The translations under genes and the position numbers were made by a program. The notes below the pieces were generated by a model that did no database searches, had not been told where the DNA came from, and saw only the letters and a program-made list of their open reading frames with translations. From assembly GCA_022826645.1 (NCBI GenBank), contig JAJDUM010000053.1, forward strand, positions 1 to 64,000: 64,000 nt of DNA. The letters run 5' to 3'. This DNA is from Candidatus Poribacteria bacterium. Its GTDB lineage: Bacteria; Poribacteria; WGA-4E; PCPOR2b. This document shows, in pieces, positions 47,691 through 57,122 of the stretch (its first letter is position 1; every line of letters begins with the position of its first letter).

Positions 47691-49751
47691 TTAGTGAATC
47701 GGTGATCTCTCTACAAGGACAGGGGTTTGGGAAGAGGTTAATGTCGTGTTTTGCACTTCACGAAAATCTATAGTTTTGAGGCTCATCTTGGACAACTGGT
47801 AGATCCTGGACCACTCAGCCTTCTTCGGCTCTATAAGTGCCTCTATGTTGATCGGTTCACTTGCTATGGATTCTGGTCCGCCGTGCAGTAACAGCGTATA
47901 AGTCGAGGTGTCTGTCGAAAGCTGTAAAGCCTTAAAACCGTTCACCTGCTTCAATTCAAGTTGATGCTTTGAAAACTTCCGCGGTTGGCTGTACAGGATC
48001 GTGTTGAGCGATTGCAGGACCGAACTTGTGGGACGCGGATTGCAAAGTGTATCAAGCAGCCCATGTGTAATATCCATCGTCCGATCGAAATCGCTAAGAG
48101 GTTCAAAGTAGATACGACTCCCCGGCAGCATACCCACGACAAGCAGTGCTTCCGCCGCCAGGTTTGCGTTGGTGTGGTCATCTGTTGCCGAGAATTCAAG
48201 ACTGAAATCTACGTTCGAAATCTGGCTGAGAGGACTTATTTCCACAATTTTCTGAATCTGATCGGACAGTGGTTCGCTGTTATTTAGTTTGCAAATGACC
48301 CTCTCCACCTTCACTCGGTTTTCTGCCAGAGATTCGTTAAGCACCGCAATTTCCCCGGGTGTGACCCCAAGACGAAAGCGGGGAAACTGCTTTCCCGAAG
48401 TAACCTCTCTGCACACAATTGGTGATAACGTCACGGACAGATCAAAGCGTTCCTTAATGACTTTGATGCTATCAATACACTTCTCCGATGGAAAAAACTC
48501 TCCCGGCGTTTGGATTTCTAATCCGTCAATCCTTGGCTCAACTTGAGACACCGCATCTATAATATTGACCTCTTCAGAGAGAATGGCAATGGCACTAAGA
48601 TTCACACCCTCCTTGCGCAAGATCTCCAGACGACTCGCCTGAAAAGAGTCCTGGAAATCTGTCAATGGCGCACGGAGATATTCAACCCCCATTTGAACGC
48701 AGGAAAGTAGTGGGTAGTCATTTCTCACTTTCTCCCGTATCGCAGCGGGCCAAGCACGCGGGATTTCGGCAACCGTTGCCAACGGTTGACTCAGTGTGAC
48801 ACCCAGCGGAGAGTGGGGTAGCGTACCGCTCACGCGTGTGATGAGCCGCTGTTCCGTACTTGGTAGAGTCTTTTCAGCACCAGCTGTCCGAATAAAATGG
48901 ATATCCGTTTTCTCGGCTCTCACTCTCATCAAATAAAATCCGAATTTTGGGACATCATTTCGTCCGCGTTCAGGGGGAGGCGGACCAGCAAACAGACAAG
49001 AAAACCCGGGACGGGTAAAGACGGGGGAGGCTAAAACCGCGTATCGGGTCCCCACAAGGTGATCAAAGAAGGCGAAGTGAACGTGTCCAGCGATGAGCAT
49101 TTCGACTTTGTAGACCCGCGCCAGATCGAGCAGCCAAGTCCTTGCAGGATTTGCGATATTATCATAGTGCCCGATCGAAGGTTCGGTTTCATCGAACAGA
49201 TAGGGCGGCAGGTGTAGGACTATGAATAGGCGTTTGATCGCATTCTCCGCTAAGTCTTTTTCTACCCATGCCTCCTGTTCCATAGCATCGGGGAGTTTAC
49301 TATTCATGATTTGTGAATTGAGTACCACAAAATGGCAATCACCTTGATCAAAGCTGTACCACGACTTTCCGAACGTTTGATGATACCAGTCCAACACCTC
49401 TCGGCTAACGGGCGAAGCGGGGGCGGTCGGATCGGGCTTATCGCCGATGTCATGATTTCCCGCAACATAATAAGGCTCAATCCGACATGCGCGCACCTGC
49501 TCAAGCGATTCGTCCATCGACTTATAAAAACTCTCTAAGTTATCGGGATATTCCTGAACCATATCCCCGTTATGGAGGACGAATTGAGGTTCAAGTGCCG
49601 CTGCCATACGGAGGGCGATTTCTCGGCGAGTGGATTGCTTACGACGGTTTTCAAATTCGAGCGATGCACCGCCGGGGTCGAGCATATAGTGGGAATCGGA
49701 GATAACGACGAATTCAAAGAGTGCCTTCGGCAAAAAGGATTTGTTAAACAT
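47691..49751 (-). CDS. Calcineurin-like metallophosphoesterase with large uncharacterised C-terminal domain
   Basis: FVVISDSHYML, LHNGDMVQEY, YVAGNHDIGD, EMLIAGHVHFAFFD. C-terminal about 380 aa not recognised, possibly TIM-barrel-like. Confidence 0.8.
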   Translation of the reverse strand: MFNKSFLPKALFEFVVISDSHYMLDPGGASLEFENRRKQSTRREIALRMAAALEPQFVLHNGDMVQEYPDNLESFYKSMDESLEQVRACRIEPYYVAGNHDIGDKPDPTAPASPVSREVLDWYHQTFGKSWYSFDQGDCHFVVLNSQIMNSKLPDAMEQEAWVEKDLAENAIKRLFIVLHLPPYLFDETEPSIGHYDNIANPARTWLLDLARVYKVEMLIAGHVHFAFFDHLVGTRYAVLASPVFTRPGFSCLFAGPPPPERGRNDVPKFGFYLMRVRAEKTDIHFIRTAGAEKTLPSTEQRLITRVSGTLPHSPLGVTLSQPLATVAEIPRAWPAAIREKVRNDYPLLSCVQMGVEYLRAPLTDFQDSFQASRLEILRKEGVNLSAIAILSEEVNIIDAVSQVEPRIDGLEIQTPGEFFPSEKCIDSIKVIKERFDLSVTLSPIVCREVTSGKQFPRFRLGVTPGEIAVLNESLAENRVKVERVICKLNNSEPLSDQIQKIVEISPLSQISNVDFSLEFSATDDHTNANLAAEALLVVGMLPGSRIYFEPLSDFDRTMDITHGLLDTLCNPRPTSSVLQSLNTILYSQPRKFSKHQLELKQVNGFKALQLSTDTSTYTLLLHGGPESIASEPINIEALIEPKKAEWSRIYQLSKMSLKTIDFREVQNTTLTSSQTPVLVERSPIH

Positions 49752-49798
49752 TTCTTATTGGCAAGTTTCGGAGAACTGACAGGGAACCACGGTATTGT

Positions 49799-52033
49799 TC
49801 AGAAACGTCGCACCACCTCCAGTCCCCAGAACCGGGGTTCATTGACAAAGCTGGTCAGGTTGTTGAAGTCGATGCCGCCGGTGGGAGAGGTATCGTTGAG
49901 GATATTGCGTCCTATAACCGCCACTTCCGTGTCGCCGTAAGGCAGTAGACAAGCCAGACGAAGGCCACCCTCCAAGAGCGAATCATCGGCGTATTCTACG
50001 GAATCGTAGAGAAAGAACCGTACACGACTCCGATACGCCCAATCTGTAGAAGCGATCAGGCGCACACCCCCCGGAAGATCAAGCGCATAACGCAGCGTCA
50101 CATCTGCTATCCAACCCGGCGCCTGCGGCAGACTGTTACCGTCGATAGAAAAAGTTCCTTCAGCAGATGCGGGCGAATCCAGAACCGTGCACGGCGCACC
50201 GCAGCCCTGTATAGCCAAATCCGGATCGTCAAGGCGCGTTTGGTTATAGCTGAGTCCCGCCGTAACCTCTAATGCGGTGCTCGGTGCGAAGACTAACTCT
50301 GTTTCAACACCGCGCCCAATGGTGCTTTCAGCGTTTAACAGGCGGTTGAAATTGGTCTCTCCACCGACCGCAGTGAGTTGCTGATCCTGCATAAAGTAGT
50401 GGAATATAGCTGTATCCAAGTGCAGGCGCTGTCCCCATAAGCGCAATTTTGTACCGCCTTCGACTGACAGAATAGTTTCCGTGTCCGCCACCGTTACCTC
50501 ATTGCCGAATAACAGGCGTCCTTGTATGCTGGGAGCACGAAACCCGCGCGCTGCACGTAGATATGTCTGCACATTCGGAGTGATCCGATAACGTAGACTC
50601 AGATCTCCGCTCCACACTGTGGCTTGCGGATTCTCTTGGATGGGACCGAGCGGACCTGCCTCCGTAACAGCGGGAGCCTCGTCCCGCCACGCTGTGTAGT
50701 CCTTCGTGTCATGAGACAATCGTAAGCCCGTTCCCAGTTCCAGATCTTCCATTAATCGAATGGTCGATGCTACAAACGCTGCCCCTGCGGTGGCGAGTTG
50801 CTCTTGACGCACCTTCCCATCTTGCTCGCCTCCAGCCAAGGTATTGTAGTTGAAATCCTCCATCTCGACAAACTCGCGGAAATAGTACAGACCGAACTGA
50901 TAGGCAAAACGGTAGCGTTCTGTGCTCACCAAGCGGACCTCTTGACTGAACTGGCGCAACTTAGGAATGCCGGACGCGGTTTCGGAAGGAAAAGGAATCT
51001 CACCGGGACCACTCTGCGGGGTGAAGATAGCGCCATATCCGCCGTCGATGTCTCCGCGCGAAAAGGTGGTGAGTCGCTCCATCCCCGTCAGTGAAACCAG
51101 CTGGAAATCCCCTATGTCGTAACGGATCTCAGCCGCCAAGCCCTGTGTGCTCAAGGTCTGTTCATTCCGCCCGTCGTGCGCGATACGAGTTCGGTCAAAA
51201 TCTGACACGAAATCTCCCTGCCCCTTCGACAGGGTATTGGCGCGAAACAGACGGGCAGTACCGTCGAGATCGCGGGCATGGAGCTTGACCCATGCTTCCA
51301 GTTCCGGGGTAGGTGTCCACAAAAACTGTAGGCGTCCCGCCATATCCCGATATCCGCCCACGGCATCATCTTCGCCTGTGTGTGCGTTATCTATCCAGTC
51401 GCCCCGGCGCTGGTCGAGCAGCGATAGTCTAGCGGACAGCACCGACGGAACGATGGGACCAGACAACGCACCCTCAAAATTACTGCTACTAAACTGACCA
51501 TAACTCAACCGACCATACGCTTCCAATGTCTGTGTGGGACGGGCGGATTCAAACTTAACAATACCCGCGGGCGTATTGCGCCCAAACAGTGTGCCTTGTG
51601 GTCCGCGTAGTACCTCAATTCGATCCAGATCAAAAGCGGGAAATCCCTTTAACAGCGCATTCTCGAGCACAATTCCATCGTAAAGGACGGAGACTGGCTG
51701 CGAAGCATTGAGGTCAAAATCCGTATTGCCTAAACCTCGGATATAGAAGCGAGGGAAGACACGCCCAAACGACGATTCCATCTGCAAACTCGGCGTACGG
51801 TTCGACAGGAAACGCACATCCATACCAGATGAGCGCAAAGCGTCGGATTTTTCGCCCTGCAGCGTCGAAATGGAGAGCGGCACATCAAAAGACTGTTGCT
51901 CACGTTTTTGGGCAGTAACCACGACCTCCTCCATCATAACAACCTCTTCGATCTCTTCATCGGCAAGAACTGTGATGGATGTACATAACATCGCCGAGAA
52001 AGCCAAAGCACACAACCGCCTACCAAAACCCAT
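49799..52033 (-). CDS. TonB-dependent outer-membrane receptor
   Basis: Start placed at MGFGRRLCALAFSAMLCTSITVLADEE (signal peptide). TonB-box/plug MEEVVVTAQKREQQSFDVPLSISTLQG, FYIRGLGNTDFDLN, VLRGPQGTLFGRNTPAGIVKF; beta-barrel C-terminus ending RF. Confidence 0.87.
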   Translation of the reverse strand: MGFGRRLCALAFSAMLCTSITVLADEEIEEVVMMEEVVVTAQKREQQSFDVPLSISTLQGEKSDALRSSGMDVRFLSNRTPSLQMESSFGRVFPRFYIRGLGNTDFDLNASQPVSVLYDGIVLENALLKGFPAFDLDRIEVLRGPQGTLFGRNTPAGIVKFESARPTQTLEAYGRLSYGQFSSSNFEGALSGPIVPSVLSARLSLLDQRRGDWIDNAHTGEDDAVGGYRDMAGRLQFLWTPTPELEAWVKLHARDLDGTARLFRANTLSKGQGDFVSDFDRTRIAHDGRNEQTLSTQGLAAEIRYDIGDFQLVSLTGMERLTTFSRGDIDGGYGAIFTPQSGPGEIPFPSETASGIPKLRQFSQEVRLVSTERYRFAYQFGLYYFREFVEMEDFNYNTLAGGEQDGKVRQEQLATAGAAFVASTIRLMEDLELGTGLRLSHDTKDYTAWRDEAPAVTEAGPLGPIQENPQATVWSGDLSLRYRITPNVQTYLRAARGFRAPSIQGRLLFGNEVTVADTETILSVEGGTKLRLWGQRLHLDTAIFHYFMQDQQLTAVGGETNFNRLLNAESTIGRGVETELVFAPSTALEVTAGLSYNQTRLDDPDLAIQGCGAPCTVLDSPASAEGTFSIDGNSLPQAPGWIADVTLRYALDLPGGVRLIASTDWAYRSRVRFFLYDSVEYADDSLLEGGLRLACLLPYGDTEVAVIGRNILNDTSPTGGIDFNNLTSFVNEPRFWGLEVVRRF

Positions 52034-52067
52034 ATTTTTCCTCCGAAACTGAACGTCAACATTTTTC

Positions 52068-53801
52068 CTACATCTGCCAGCCCTGATGCCATTCGGAATC
52101 ATGTCCAATCCCTTCTCGCGCCACAACGACATCAAGTAGATACGGTCGATTTTCTTTGGTGGTACAGTTAATCCCTCGCTTGAGTGCCGATTCCAACTCT
52201 GACGGATCGGTAACCCGTTCGCCATCTACACCCTGAGAGCGAGCAAGACCAGCGTAATCAATTGAGGGACCTCCAAGGAAAAGTCCGGGATATTTGCCCT
52301 CCTGCACCATCTGGCTGTCCGGCATCTCCCGCGCCCAATTTATCCGCACCACCTGATAACTCTCGTTATTCGAAACAACTGTCAGCACAGGGGTCTTATA
52401 CCGAGCCATCGACCAGAATCCCGCTGCACTATAGGTGAGCGAACCATCGCCGATGCTCAACACGACGGGCCTCTCGTCTCCGATTCCGATCTTTGCGCCG
52501 ATCGCACCGCCGACCGCCCATCCGAGCGAGCCGCCACCGCCGCCGAACCGCCACATCTGTTCATGTCCAAACGGCAGCAGTGTTGTGCGAGCCGTTGGAT
52601 TTTCGCCAATGATTATCGAGTCTTTTGGCAGGAGCGTTGCCATCTGTGCTTCTAACAGACTGGGGTGAATCACCTCGTCGTCCGCATGTTCCCGCACCAC
52701 CGCCTCCTCGCGTTCAAGCAGACGTTTTGCGTAGGTTGAGACTTTGGCGCGCTGGTTCCGCCACAATTCAATGGTATCCGCCCCGTACAGGTTGGTGATC
52801 GCCTCACAAAGAAGGGGTAAAGTATCCTTTAGGTTACATTGGGCAGCCAGATCGAGTGGGTAATGTCGTCCCATCAGCGTTGGGTTAGGACCAATCTGTA
52901 TCACAGTCGGCTCCTCCGCACCCCCATGAAGCCCTCGGCAACCGACCATGAACAGGAGATCGGGCTGCAGCCCTGTTACTTCAGAAAATTCCTTTTCCAC
53001 GGGGTAGCCACCGCAGGACAACGGATGGTGCGTCGGGAAGTTAGCGTTGGTTTGCCGACTACTGAAAACCGGTGCGCCAATCAATTCCGCCAGCTGTATC
53101 GCTTCGGCTTGTGCGTTTTGGTTCCAGACATCATCGCCAAACATCAAGGCAGGGCAGCTACACTCGCCCAGTTTCCGTGCAATCGCTTCAATAGTTTGAG
53201 GGCGTGCCGCTCCCGGACCTTCAATCCGATAACCTGCGCCTTCTCCGATCTCCGCCTCAAGGCCCTCCTGCTGGAACAGATTCGCGTTGACCGAAATAAA
53301 AACAGGACCCGTGGGTGGGTTCGTCGCCTCCCGCATTGCTCTCGCTGTTGCGACCGTAAGCGCCTCCGGTTGATAGCTCACTTGATAGGCACAACGTGCC
53401 TCTTTGGTCACACCGCGCATCAACTCCGCCTGACTCAGGCCCGGAAAGGGTGTTAACCCTCGAAAATCCTGGACCTCCATTGTCCAATCTCCAGCGATGA
53501 CAACTACCGCCGACCCCGCCATCTGGGCGTTGTAGAGCTGACCCGCCATCTGAAGCGAACCGCCGGTCACGTGGGCGATAGCCACCCCTACTTTGCCACT
53601 GGTACGATAGTACCCATCCGCCATGGCGGAAACTAGTCCCTCGTGCTTCGCCATAGCAATCCTCAAATCTCCGTCCTCCGCGACAGCTGCAAATAGTCCC
53701 GTTTCTGCCGAGCCAGGATTGGTGAAAAGATATTCGACGCCGCACTCCTTGAGCATTTTGGTTAGAATCATACCGCCTGTACCGCTAATCGTTTTTCGCA
53801 T
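52068..53801 (-). CDS. Thiamine pyrophosphate-dependent enzyme (acetolactate synthase / benzoylformate decarboxylase-like)
   Basis: MILTKMLKECGVEYLFTNPGSAETGLFAAV...AKHEGLVSAMADGYYRTSGKVGVAIAHVTGG; TPP motif VVLSIGDGSLTYSAAGFWSMARYKTPVLTVVSNN. Confidence 0.85.
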   Translation of the reverse strand: MRKTISGTGGMILTKMLKECGVEYLFTNPGSAETGLFAAVAEDGDLRIAMAKHEGLVSAMADGYYRTSGKVGVAIAHVTGGSLQMAGQLYNAQMAGSAVVVIAGDWTMEVQDFRGLTPFPGLSQAELMRGVTKEARCAYQVSYQPEALTVATARAMREATNPPTGPVFISVNANLFQQEGLEAEIGEGAGYRIEGPGAARPQTIEAIARKLGECSCPALMFGDDVWNQNAQAEAIQLAELIGAPVFSSRQTNANFPTHHPLSCGGYPVEKEFSEVTGLQPDLLFMVGCRGLHGGAEEPTVIQIGPNPTLMGRHYPLDLAAQCNLKDTLPLLCEAITNLYGADTIELWRNQRAKVSTYAKRLLEREEAVVREHADDEVIHPSLLEAQMATLLPKDSIIIGENPTARTTLLPFGHEQMWRFGGGGGSLGWAVGGAIGAKIGIGDERPVVLSIGDGSLTYSAAGFWSMARYKTPVLTVVSNNESYQVVRINWAREMPDSQMVQEGKYPGLFLGGPSIDYAGLARSQGVDGERVTDPSELESALKRGINCTTKENRPYLLDVVVAREGIGHDSEWHQGWQM

Positions 53802-54051
53802 TGAGTCCTCCGGTATGTCTGAAAAATGGGTTTATGATTCGGTTCTGTTTTCGGGTATAATAGCAAAGTCCCCCCAATTCTGCAACGATAAAGTCGCACG
53901 TCTCATAGATGGCTCTTGAGGATAAAAAAGGGCGAGTAAATTTTTGTCTCTTTTCGCTATGACAATCGGTTATAATGGAAAAAGATCTATTATCGAATCC
54001 CAACCTTTTTGCTTGGGAGAACTTCCCCATTTGGTAAGGAGCGCATCAGAC

Positions 54052-54912
54052 ATGAAATTGATTCTCAGTAGAAAAGGATTCGATTCACAATCAGGAGGCT
54101 GTCCCAGTCCTATTTTCCCTGACGGTACGCTGTATTCTCTGCCAATACCTTACGACCCGTCAGAAATCACCTATGGAGATCTTTGGCATGGCGACACGAA
54201 TATTGGGGCGGTGGTTGCAAATCTCACCCACGACAGGTTTGGAGCCACGACCCCTGCCCACTTAGACCCGGATATCAATCGCTCCGCTTTCTCGCCACGA
54301 AAAAAGGGTTGGCGACCCCTATTTGGTCAGTCAGGCGCAGCCCAAGGTCATCTGTGCAACCAAGATGTAAAAGACAAGGATTTGTTCCTGTTTTTCGGAA
54401 TCTTCCGAAAGGTTGAGAAAACTTCTGGAAGGTGGTGCTTTGTAAAAGGAACGCAGCCAAAACACATCCTTTGGGGTTGGCTTCAGATTGGCGAAATTCG
54501 CAAGGTCGATGAAATACCAAAGGAGGCTCTTCCATGGGCGCGCTACCATCCACACCTACATCCCTCACGGGGCAAACATCGCAGTAATACACTCTATATT
54601 GCGTCTGGGCAACTAGACTTAGGTGGTGGACCGATAGCACCGGGTGCGGGGTGTTTCCCAAAGTTTCACGAACGGTTGGTGTTGACAGATCCAGAAGGAT
54701 CCGGGGTGACCGATTGGCGCTTACCTCGGTCTTTCTACCCTGATAACGGCAAGACCCGACTTACCTACCACCCTAAACTTGACCGCTGGAATCATAATGA
54801 GGAGTATGCCTACCTGCGAAGCGTTGGTCGGGGACAGGAATTTGTTTTAGATCTCGATCAATATCCCGGTGTAACGGATTGGCTTGTGCAAACCATCTTT
54901 ACCTGTGACTAG
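54052..54912 (+). CDS. Nucleotide-modification-associated domain 3 (Nmad3)-like protein
   Basis: MKLILSRKGFDSQSGGCPSPIFPDGTLYSLPIPYD...THDRFGATTPAHLDPDI...FGQSGAAQGHLCNQDVKDKDLFLFFGIFRKVE matches my recollection of the Nmad3 family; not confirmed by search. Confidence 0.65.
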   Translation: MKLILSRKGFDSQSGGCPSPIFPDGTLYSLPIPYDPSEITYGDLWHGDTNIGAVVANLTHDRFGATTPAHLDPDINRSAFSPRKKGWRPLFGQSGAAQGHLCNQDVKDKDLFLFFGIFRKVEKTSGRWCFVKGTQPKHILWGWLQIGEIRKVDEIPKEALPWARYHPHLHPSRGKHRSNTLYIASGQLDLGGGPIAPGAGCFPKFHERLVLTDPEGSGVTDWRLPRSFYPDNGKTRLTYHPKLDRWNHNEEYAYLRSVGRGQEFVLDLDQYPGVTDWLVQTIFTCD

Positions 54913-54921
54913 TACTGTGAC

Positions 54922-55087
54922 TAGTACTTCGTCAAATAAATTGTGACAAGCCACTCACCGCTCGGCTTGGATAGACATATCCAAGCCATAAATACCCGGA
55001 CGATAGCGCAATGTGATAGGTATCTGTGTAGTGGATTTGTCAATCCACTACGAGCAGGACCATTAGCATTTACTTGACAGTGTACTA
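54922..55087. repeat. MITE-like element family D, copy 2
   Basis: TAGTACTTCGTCAAATAAATTGTGACAAG...CTCACCGCTCGGCTTGGATAGACATATCCAAGCC...GTGGATTTGTCAATCCACTACGAGC...ATTTACTTGACAGTGTACTA. Confidence 0.6.
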
Positions 55088-55141
55088 GGGCGATTTAGTT
55101 TTCGTTTTTCTCCCTATCTGAGTAGAAAGTGAGGATCGAGA

Positions 55142-55179
55142 GGTCGGGATTCGGAGATCCCTCCTACAGGAGAACTAAA
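55142..55179. repeat. Short repeat family E, copy 2 (inverted relative to 33573)
   Basis: GGTCGGGATTCGGAGATCCCTCCTACAGGAGAACTAAA. Confidence 0.45.
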
Positions 55180-55205
55180 TTTCCTTAACCCAAATGAGGA
55201 GGAAT

Positions 55206-55988
55206 ATGAGAGACAGCAAAACACTAGAGAAAATCCGTCAAAACCGATGTGCACGTGTGTGTGGGTTGGGACACTACCTTCCATTTTTTGTGCGTTATGC
55301 CGCACATTTTGGCTACGATGTGATATGGTTGGACTTAGAGCACCGGGCGATGACCGATCGTGAGGTCCAGAGCCTGTTGAGCCTGTGTTACCACAACGAC
55401 ATTGACTGCATGGTACGTCCACCTACCCAAGAACGGACGAGGCTGTATAGGTATTTTGAAGACGGTGCGACAGGTTTGATGATGCCGTTGGTTTCAGATG
55501 CGGAGGAGGCACAGCGTATTGTGACCGCTGTGAAATTTCCGCCGATAGGAAACCGTGGCATGGACGGGGCCGGTCTGGATGGCGATTATGGCATTGAGGT
55601 GTGGCAACCCAACAGCACTTATACCGATGACGCCAATAGAGAGTCGTTCATCGCGATTCAAATCGAGACACCGGAGGCGCTTGAGAATGTCGAAGAGATT
55701 GCGGCTGTGACGGGAGTGGATGCGCTTTTCGTCGGTCCGGGGGACCTCGGGCTACGCCTGAACCAAAGTGAAGGTGGCTCACAGATTAGCCTTGATGAAG
55801 CTATTGCTCAAGTTGCGGAAACAGCCAGAAGACAGGGTATCGCTTGGGGCATTCCCGCCGGAACGCCTGAGTTGATTAAAAAGTACCGTGGAATGGGAGC
55901 GCAGTTACTAGCTTATGGCGGAGACTTCACACTCGCCGCTGTATTGGAGAGCAGTAGCCAAGACTTTAACGAAGCCTTGGGAGAGTGA
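55206..55988 (+). CDS. HpcH/HpaI aldolase family protein (second paralogue)
   Basis: FGYDVIWLDLEHRAMTDREVQSLLSLCYHNDIDCMVRPP, GATGLMMPLVSDAEEAQ, GVDALFVGPGDLGLRL. Confidence 0.83.
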   Translation: MRDSKTLEKIRQNRCARVCGLGHYLPFFVRYAAHFGYDVIWLDLEHRAMTDREVQSLLSLCYHNDIDCMVRPPTQERTRLYRYFEDGATGLMMPLVSDAEEAQRIVTAVKFPPIGNRGMDGAGLDGDYGIEVWQPNSTYTDDANRESFIAIQIETPEALENVEEIAAVTGVDALFVGPGDLGLRLNQSEGGSQISLDEAIAQVAETARRQGIAWGIPAGTPELIKKYRGMGAQLLAYGGDFTLAAVLESSSQDFNEALGE

Positions 55989-56023
55989 TACCAAGTTTTG
56001 GCAACTGATACAAGGAGGCAATC

Positions 56024-57097
56024 ATGGCTATACTAACCATTCATGTGGGCTGCACCCATTTCGCCATTGGACGGCTTCAAGCCTTGGTCAATTGTGAGGG
56101 GTTGTCCCCCGTCGCTTGCGTGGACATTAATCTCGATGAAGCGCGAGAAGGAGTAGCATCGTTGGAGGGCGATGTGCCTGAAGGGCTTGGCGAGCATATT
56201 TACACCACGATCACCGAGGCACGAGAGCGACATGGTGCGGAAGCGTGCCTCATCTACGCCTCGACGCCGGTGCACGCACAACTGGTCGTCGAAAGTCTGA
56301 ATCTTGGGATGCATACGCTGTGTGTCAAACCGATTGCAACAACGTCGGAGGAGTTCCGAGAAATTATCAAGACGCACAATGCCCATCCGGATTTGATATT
56401 GGTACAAGGTCAAAATAAGCGCTGGAATCCCGCCGCCTCTAAGATGCGCGAATGGCTTCGCGGGTCGGACGGTATCGGTGAAATGCTCGGTGGGGAATGT
56501 CGATTCTGGATCCGTCAAAATCTTTGGCGAGCGGATAATTCACGTTATCCGGACTCCTATGTTGAAGGGATCTTTTTCCACGCTGCCACAGCACATCAAC
56601 TGGACCAACTCGTTGCAGCGAAAGGGCTCCCGAAATATGTGACAGCACGAATTCATCAACGAGAAGACCGCGAGATTGCTCAGACCGGTGTTTGGGGAAC
56701 GGCAGGTGCTCAGGCTTTACTGGAATACCCAAACGGCGCACCTTTCTGCTATACGGGGACTAACGCCTCACATGCAAACCCATTCGGCTGGAGCGGTCAT
56801 TGGACATTTCTTGGGGAAAATGGAGATATTCGACGGGATGCGGGGCATCTCCAACTTTTCCGTAAGGGCGAATGTGTTGAAGAACACCAACTTCAAGACC
56901 TCCATCCCGGACTCGTTGAAGATGATCGGCTTCAGTTCGATGCCTTTGCAGACGCCATCTCCACCGGCAAGGATCGGGAGTGGTTACAGGAAAGCACGTT
57001 GGCGACATGGATATTGATGGAGGCGTGTATTGCGTCAGCGCGAAGTAGCACTCGTGTTGATGTCCAATGCTTGAGGGCGGAGCTGATGGACATTTAG
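56024..57097 (+). CDS. Gfo/Idh/MocA family oxidoreductase
   Basis: PVACVDINLDEA, CLIYASTPVHAQLVVESLNLGMHTLCVKPIATTSEEFREII, LVQGQNKRWNPAASKMREWL. Confidence 0.8.
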   Translation: MAILTIHVGCTHFAIGRLQALVNCEGLSPVACVDINLDEAREGVASLEGDVPEGLGEHIYTTITEARERHGAEACLIYASTPVHAQLVVESLNLGMHTLCVKPIATTSEEFREIIKTHNAHPDLILVQGQNKRWNPAASKMREWLRGSDGIGEMLGGECRFWIRQNLWRADNSRYPDSYVEGIFFHAATAHQLDQLVAAKGLPKYVTARIHQREDREIAQTGVWGTAGAQALLEYPNGAPFCYTGTNASHANPFGWSGHWTFLGENGDIRRDAGHLQLFRKGECVEEHQLQDLHPGLVEDDRLQFDAFADAISTGKDREWLQESTLATWILMEACIASARSSTRVDVQCLRAELMDI

Positions 57098-57122
57098 CCG
57101 TATTCAGGGAAAAACACACAAT

